Origin: Desulfomonile tiedjei
GTDB lineage: Bacteria; Desulfobacterota; Desulfomonilia; Desulfomonilales; Desulfomonilaceae
DNA: 10,047 bases
Reading direction: 5' to 3'
Assembly: GCA_020718965.1 (NCBI GenBank)
Contig: DYRE01000059.1
Coordinates: 1 to 10,047, forward strand
This document shows, one piece after another, positions 7,525 to 10,047 of the stretch. The stretch's first letter is position 1. Each line of letters begins with the position of its first letter. Below the pieces are notes generated by a model. It had not been told where the DNA came from. It saw nothing but the letters and a program-made list of their open reading frames with translations, and did no database searches. A program made the position numbers and the translations under genes.

Positions 7525-9306
7525 ATGCGATTCAGGTTAACTTTACTAGGACGTCTTTATAGCTCACACATGATGGTTCTGTTTTTATCTGTGCTGTTTT
7601 CCGGTTACTTCGCAGCCGCAGGTCTTAAAGAACTTCAATTTAACTCCGTTTCAGAAAGCCTCAAGAAACAGGCTGCGATGGTAGGAGAAATTCTGCGGCC
7701 GCGTTTTTCAGAAGGTGACACTGTTTTCATAGATTCATTTTGCGATCGACTCGGATCAAATTCCCCTTATAGACTGACAGTACTGGCGCCTGACGGATCA
7801 ATCCTTGGCGACTCTGAGGGATCGCCTTCAAAAATGGAAAACCATACCACCCGGCCTGAAATCAAGGAGGCCATGGGTGGCGTAATAGGCTCTGCTACTC
7901 GTTACAGCTTTACTGTAAACAAGGATTTGGTCTACGTAGCCTTACCCATTATCCAAGACGGCGTTATTATTGGAATAGTTAGAACATCTACTTCCATTGA
8001 GCGTCTTAGCCATATCCTGACATTTTTTTACGAGAAACTTGCAATAGCGATTTTTCTCCTCGTGATTGTGGTAGCGGGTTTAAGCCTGATCGTATCCAGA
8101 AGAATCAGCAAACCCATAGCTGAACTTAAAACTGCTGCGCAAAGGTACGCTAATGGTGATTTTGACCAAAGCGTTAACCCAGGTGGGGCAACAGAGATCC
8201 AAGAACTGGCCGCAGCCATAAATTCGATGGTGGCGGAGCTTCGCACTCGTCTCAATACTATGACGAGGCAGCGAAATGAATTGGAGTCACTGCTGAGTGA
8301 AATGGTAGAAGCCGTGATAGTCGTGGATACTTCCAAGAGAATAGTGCGCATGAATCATGCGGCTGAAGAAATTTTCCAGACCACTTTGTTTCAAGCGTCT
8401 GGTAGACAGATTCTTGAGTCCATAAGAAACGGTAGATTGAATGAATTCGTTGCAAGGACTCTCTCGAGCGCACTCCCAATCGAAGATGAACTGACAGTAA
8501 TAGGAACCCCTGATAAAATCCTCCAGGCTCATGGAACTTTGATCTCAGACACCCAGGGAACCCCTATAGGCGCCCTGATAGTACTCAACGACATCTCGAG
8601 ACTGAAAAACATTGACCAGATTCGCAAGGACTTCGTGGCCAACGTCTCCCACGAGCTTAAGACTCCGGTAACATCGATAAAGGGATTTCTTGAAACCCTG
8701 AAGGACGGCGCCATTAATGATCCGGTTACGGCAACCCGTTTTCTCGACATTGCCATCAAACACACAGACAGGTTGACTGCGATTATAGAGGACCTGCTTA
8801 AATTGTCCCGGGTGGAACAGGACGCGTGCAGGGGAGCCATGAAAATGGAAAAGGCTTCAGTTTGCGAACCTGTTCGATCAGTTGTAAAATTCCTTGAAAC
8901 TATGGCCCAGGAAAAAGACATAGAGATTGTCACTGAGTGCGACCCATCGGTGGAAATTGAAATTAACAGGCAACTTTTCGAACAGGCTCTCTCAAACCTT
9001 CTGGACAACGCAATCAAATATAGTCAAGAAGGCTCAGAGGTATCCATCAAAGCTAAAGCGACTAATCATGAAGCTTTGATAGAAGTAAAAGATACTGGAT
9101 GTGGAATTCCCAGAGACCAGCTCCCAAGGATTTTTGAACGGTTTTTCAGGGTTGACAGAGCAAGGGCAAGGGATACCGGAGGAGCCGGTCTCGGGCTGTC
9201 CATAGCCCGACACATAATTAATCTTCACTCAGGAAGAATCGATGTTACCAGTGGGATTGGCCAGGGAAGCGTGTTCACGATCCGTATTCCGCTGAAAGAA
9301 CAATAA
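7525..9306 (+). CDS. PhoR-like membrane sensor histidine kinase (HAMP-PAS-HisKA-HATPase)
   Basis: This sensor kinase should autophosphorylate on His and pass the phosphate to a response regulator. Along its 593 residues there is a membrane helix (about 15-34), a periplasmic domain of about 130 residues with a PAS/Cache-like pattern (LTVLAPDGSILGDSEG, then MENHTTRPEIKEAM), a second helix (about 171-191), HAMP (about 190-245, with SRRISKPIAEL), a cytoplasmic PAS (about 252-360), HisKA with the phospho-acceptor H376 in VSHELKTP, and an ATPase domain with N-box NLLDNAIKYS (491-500), G1 box DTGCGIP (523-529) and G2 box GGAGLGLS (552-559). All catalytic motifs are intact. The architecture matches PhoR/WalK-type kinases, but no phoB-like regulator or phosphate transport gene is in the window, so the signal is unknown. 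ATG 7525 is the first start after an in-frame TGA (7513-7515), with only a weak ribosome binding site. It converges with the HD-GYP gene, 9 bases apart. Confidence 0.95.
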   Translation: MRFRLTLLGRLYSSHMMVLFLSVLFSGYFAAAGLKELQFNSVSESLKKQAAMVGEILRPRFSEGDTVFIDSFCDRLGSNSPYRLTVLAPDGSILGDSEGSPSKMENHTTRPEIKEAMGGVIGSATRYSFTVNKDLVYVALPIIQDGVIIGIVRTSTSIERLSHILTFFYEKLAIAIFLLVIVVAGLSLIVSRRISKPIAELKTAAQRYANGDFDQSVNPGGATEIQELAAAINSMVAELRTRLNTMTRQRNELESLLSEMVEAVIVVDTSKRIVRMNHAAEEIFQTTLFQASGRQILESIRNGRLNEFVARTLSSALPIEDELTVIGTPDKILQAHGTLISDTQGTPIGALIVLNDISRLKNIDQIRKDFVANVSHELKTPVTSIKGFLETLKDGAINDPVTATRFLDIAIKHTDRLTAIIEDLLKLSRVEQDACRGAMKMEKASVCEPVRSVVKFLETMAQEKDIEIVTECDPSVEIEINRQLFEQALSNLLDNAIKYSQEGSEVSIKAKATNHEALIEVKDTGCGIPRDQLPRIFERFFRVDRARARDTGGAGLGLSIARHIINLHSGRIDVTSGIGQGSVFTIRIPLKEQ

Positions 9307-9315
9307 CCCGGCTGA

Positions 9316-10047
9316 TCAAAAACTATCTCCTCCCTGGTCTATATTTCTGTCCCTCTGGCTCAGATCATACTGGTTAGTGGGAGGTATAGTAGCTTTAAAT
9401 ACCAACTCAATAAATTTATCCAGATCATTCAAAAAAACTGAAACCAGATTAGGGTCAAGATGTTTTCCACTCTCAGTCTTGAGCACCTCCACCGCTACGT
9501 CCGTCGGATACGCGTCTTTATAGCGACGACGAGAAAGCAAAGCGTCAAAAGTGTCCGCCAGCGCAACGATTCTTGCTACGACAGGGATTTCTTCCCCTGA
9601 TAATCCCCTCGGATATCCCAGGCCATCCCAACGTTCATGATGATTCAGGGCAATCTGTCCAGCCAGTTGAAGCACTTCCGACTTTGCCCCAGCAAGTATG
9701 TCGGCTCCAATTTCCGTGTGAGATTTCATTATTTCGTATTCCGGGGGCGTAAGTTTTCCCGGCTTATAGAGAACACACTCCGAAATTCCGATCTTCCCAA
9801 TGTCATGCATAGCAGCGGCAAAGAAAATGTTTGAGCAATCACGGTCTGAGAAACCTAGTTTACGGGCAATCAGGGAACTAAGTTTGCCGACTCGTTCTAC
9901 ATGATCAGATGAACTGTTGTCCTTGAATTCAGCAGCCATCACAAGTTTGAAAATCGTTTCTGTAAATGCAGTTTTCAAATTCCTGCAGTCGATCTTCAGA
10001 TCTCCAATCAATCTGTTTTTGTCCGCCACATAGTCGACAAGTTCAAG
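9316..10047 (-). CDS. HD-GYP domain protein, probable cyclic-di-GMP phosphodiesterase, N-terminus cut by window
   Basis: HD-GYP domains hydrolyse the second messenger cyclic-di-GMP in the cytoplasm. Counting from an internal GTG at 10029, the domain shows E34 and H43, the HD pair H75/D76 in HDIGKIGI, the PGKLTPPEYEIMKSHTEIG segment (H104), HHERWDGLGYP (H130/H131, GYP 138-140), the ALADTFDAL segment with D159, and the closing GKHLDPNLV. The usual metal ligands and the GYP signature are all present, so it should be active. The frame stays open to the right edge (residues L-E-L-V-D-Y-V precede the GTG), so the gene very likely begins outside the window. The helical stretch before the domain resembles linkers that follow receiver domains in RpfG-type regulators, so a response regulator is likely but not shown. 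A C-terminal tail of about 35 residues ends in a polar segment. It ends at TGA 9318-9316, 9 bases from the convergent kinase gene. Confidence 0.93.
   Translation of the reverse strand, partial: LELVDYVADKNRLIGDLKIDCRNLKTAFTETIFKLVMAAEFKDNSSSDHVERVGKLSSLIARKLGFSDRDCSNIFFAAAMHDIGKIGISECVLYKPGKLTPPEYEIMKSHTEIGADILAGAKSEVLQLAGQIALNHHERWDGLGYPRGLSGEEIPVVARIVALADTFDALLSRRRYKDAYPTDVAVEVLKTESGKHLDPNLVSVFLNDLDKFIELVFKATIPPTNQYDLSQRDRNIDQGGDSF

Noticed and set aside
8529..9017. 162-codon minus-strand open frame inside the histidine kinase gene
   Set aside because: It is antisense to the HisKA and ATPase domains; the Ser/Arg-rich product is typical of shadow frames.
9307..9315. Possible bidirectional terminator between the convergent kinase and HD-GYP genes
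   Set aside because: The gap is nine bases and no stable inverted repeat is visible around the two stop codons.

Overview
The window looks like chromosomal DNA from a Gram-negative bacterium. It encodes a lipoprotein adaptor for a tripartite efflux pump, which needs an outer membrane, plus a two-component sensor kinase and an HD-GYP cyclic-di-GMP phosphodiesterase. Base composition is moderate (roughly 45-50% GC, judged by eye). Gene order and protein style would fit a Desulfobacterota-type (former Deltaproteobacteria) genome, but this is only an impression; no marker gene is present to prove it.

Layout. Positions 2-4337 (+) hold an RND efflux module: a periplasmic adaptor lipoprotein cut by the left edge of the window, then an inner-membrane HAE1/AcrB-type proton antiporter starting 13 bases after it with a good ribosome binding site. 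No outer-membrane channel gene is seen downstream, so it is either upstream of the window or elsewhere. After a 116-base gap with no clear promoter or terminator, 4454-7201 (+) encodes a complete P2-type cation-transporting ATPase with all catalytic motifs but one unusual ion-site residue. Positions 7202-7524 (323 bases) are AT-richer and hold a probable small cysteine-rich protein on the minus strand (7262-7474). It is divergent from a PhoR-like membrane histidine kinase at 7525-9306 (+). Convergent with the kinase, 9 bases away, is an HD-GYP phosphodiesterase on the minus strand (9316 to the right edge), whose N-terminus lies outside the window and is probably a signalling domain.

How the genes fit together. 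The adaptor and pump clearly form one operon and one machine. The ATPase may follow in the same transcription direction, but nothing ties its function to the pump beyond both being exporters. The kinase has no response regulator in the window; a link to phosphate control would rest only on family resemblance. The HD-GYP gene is an independent transcription unit.

I saw no rRNA, tRNA, mobile element, CRISPR array, obvious repeat family or phage remnant. I do not see an evident undescribed multi-gene system. The items most worth a second look are the 70-residue cysteine-rich ORF with a near-ideal Shine-Dalgarno and TTG start, and the ATPase whose sixth membrane helix has alanine where SERCA-type Ca2+ pumps have the key aspartate.
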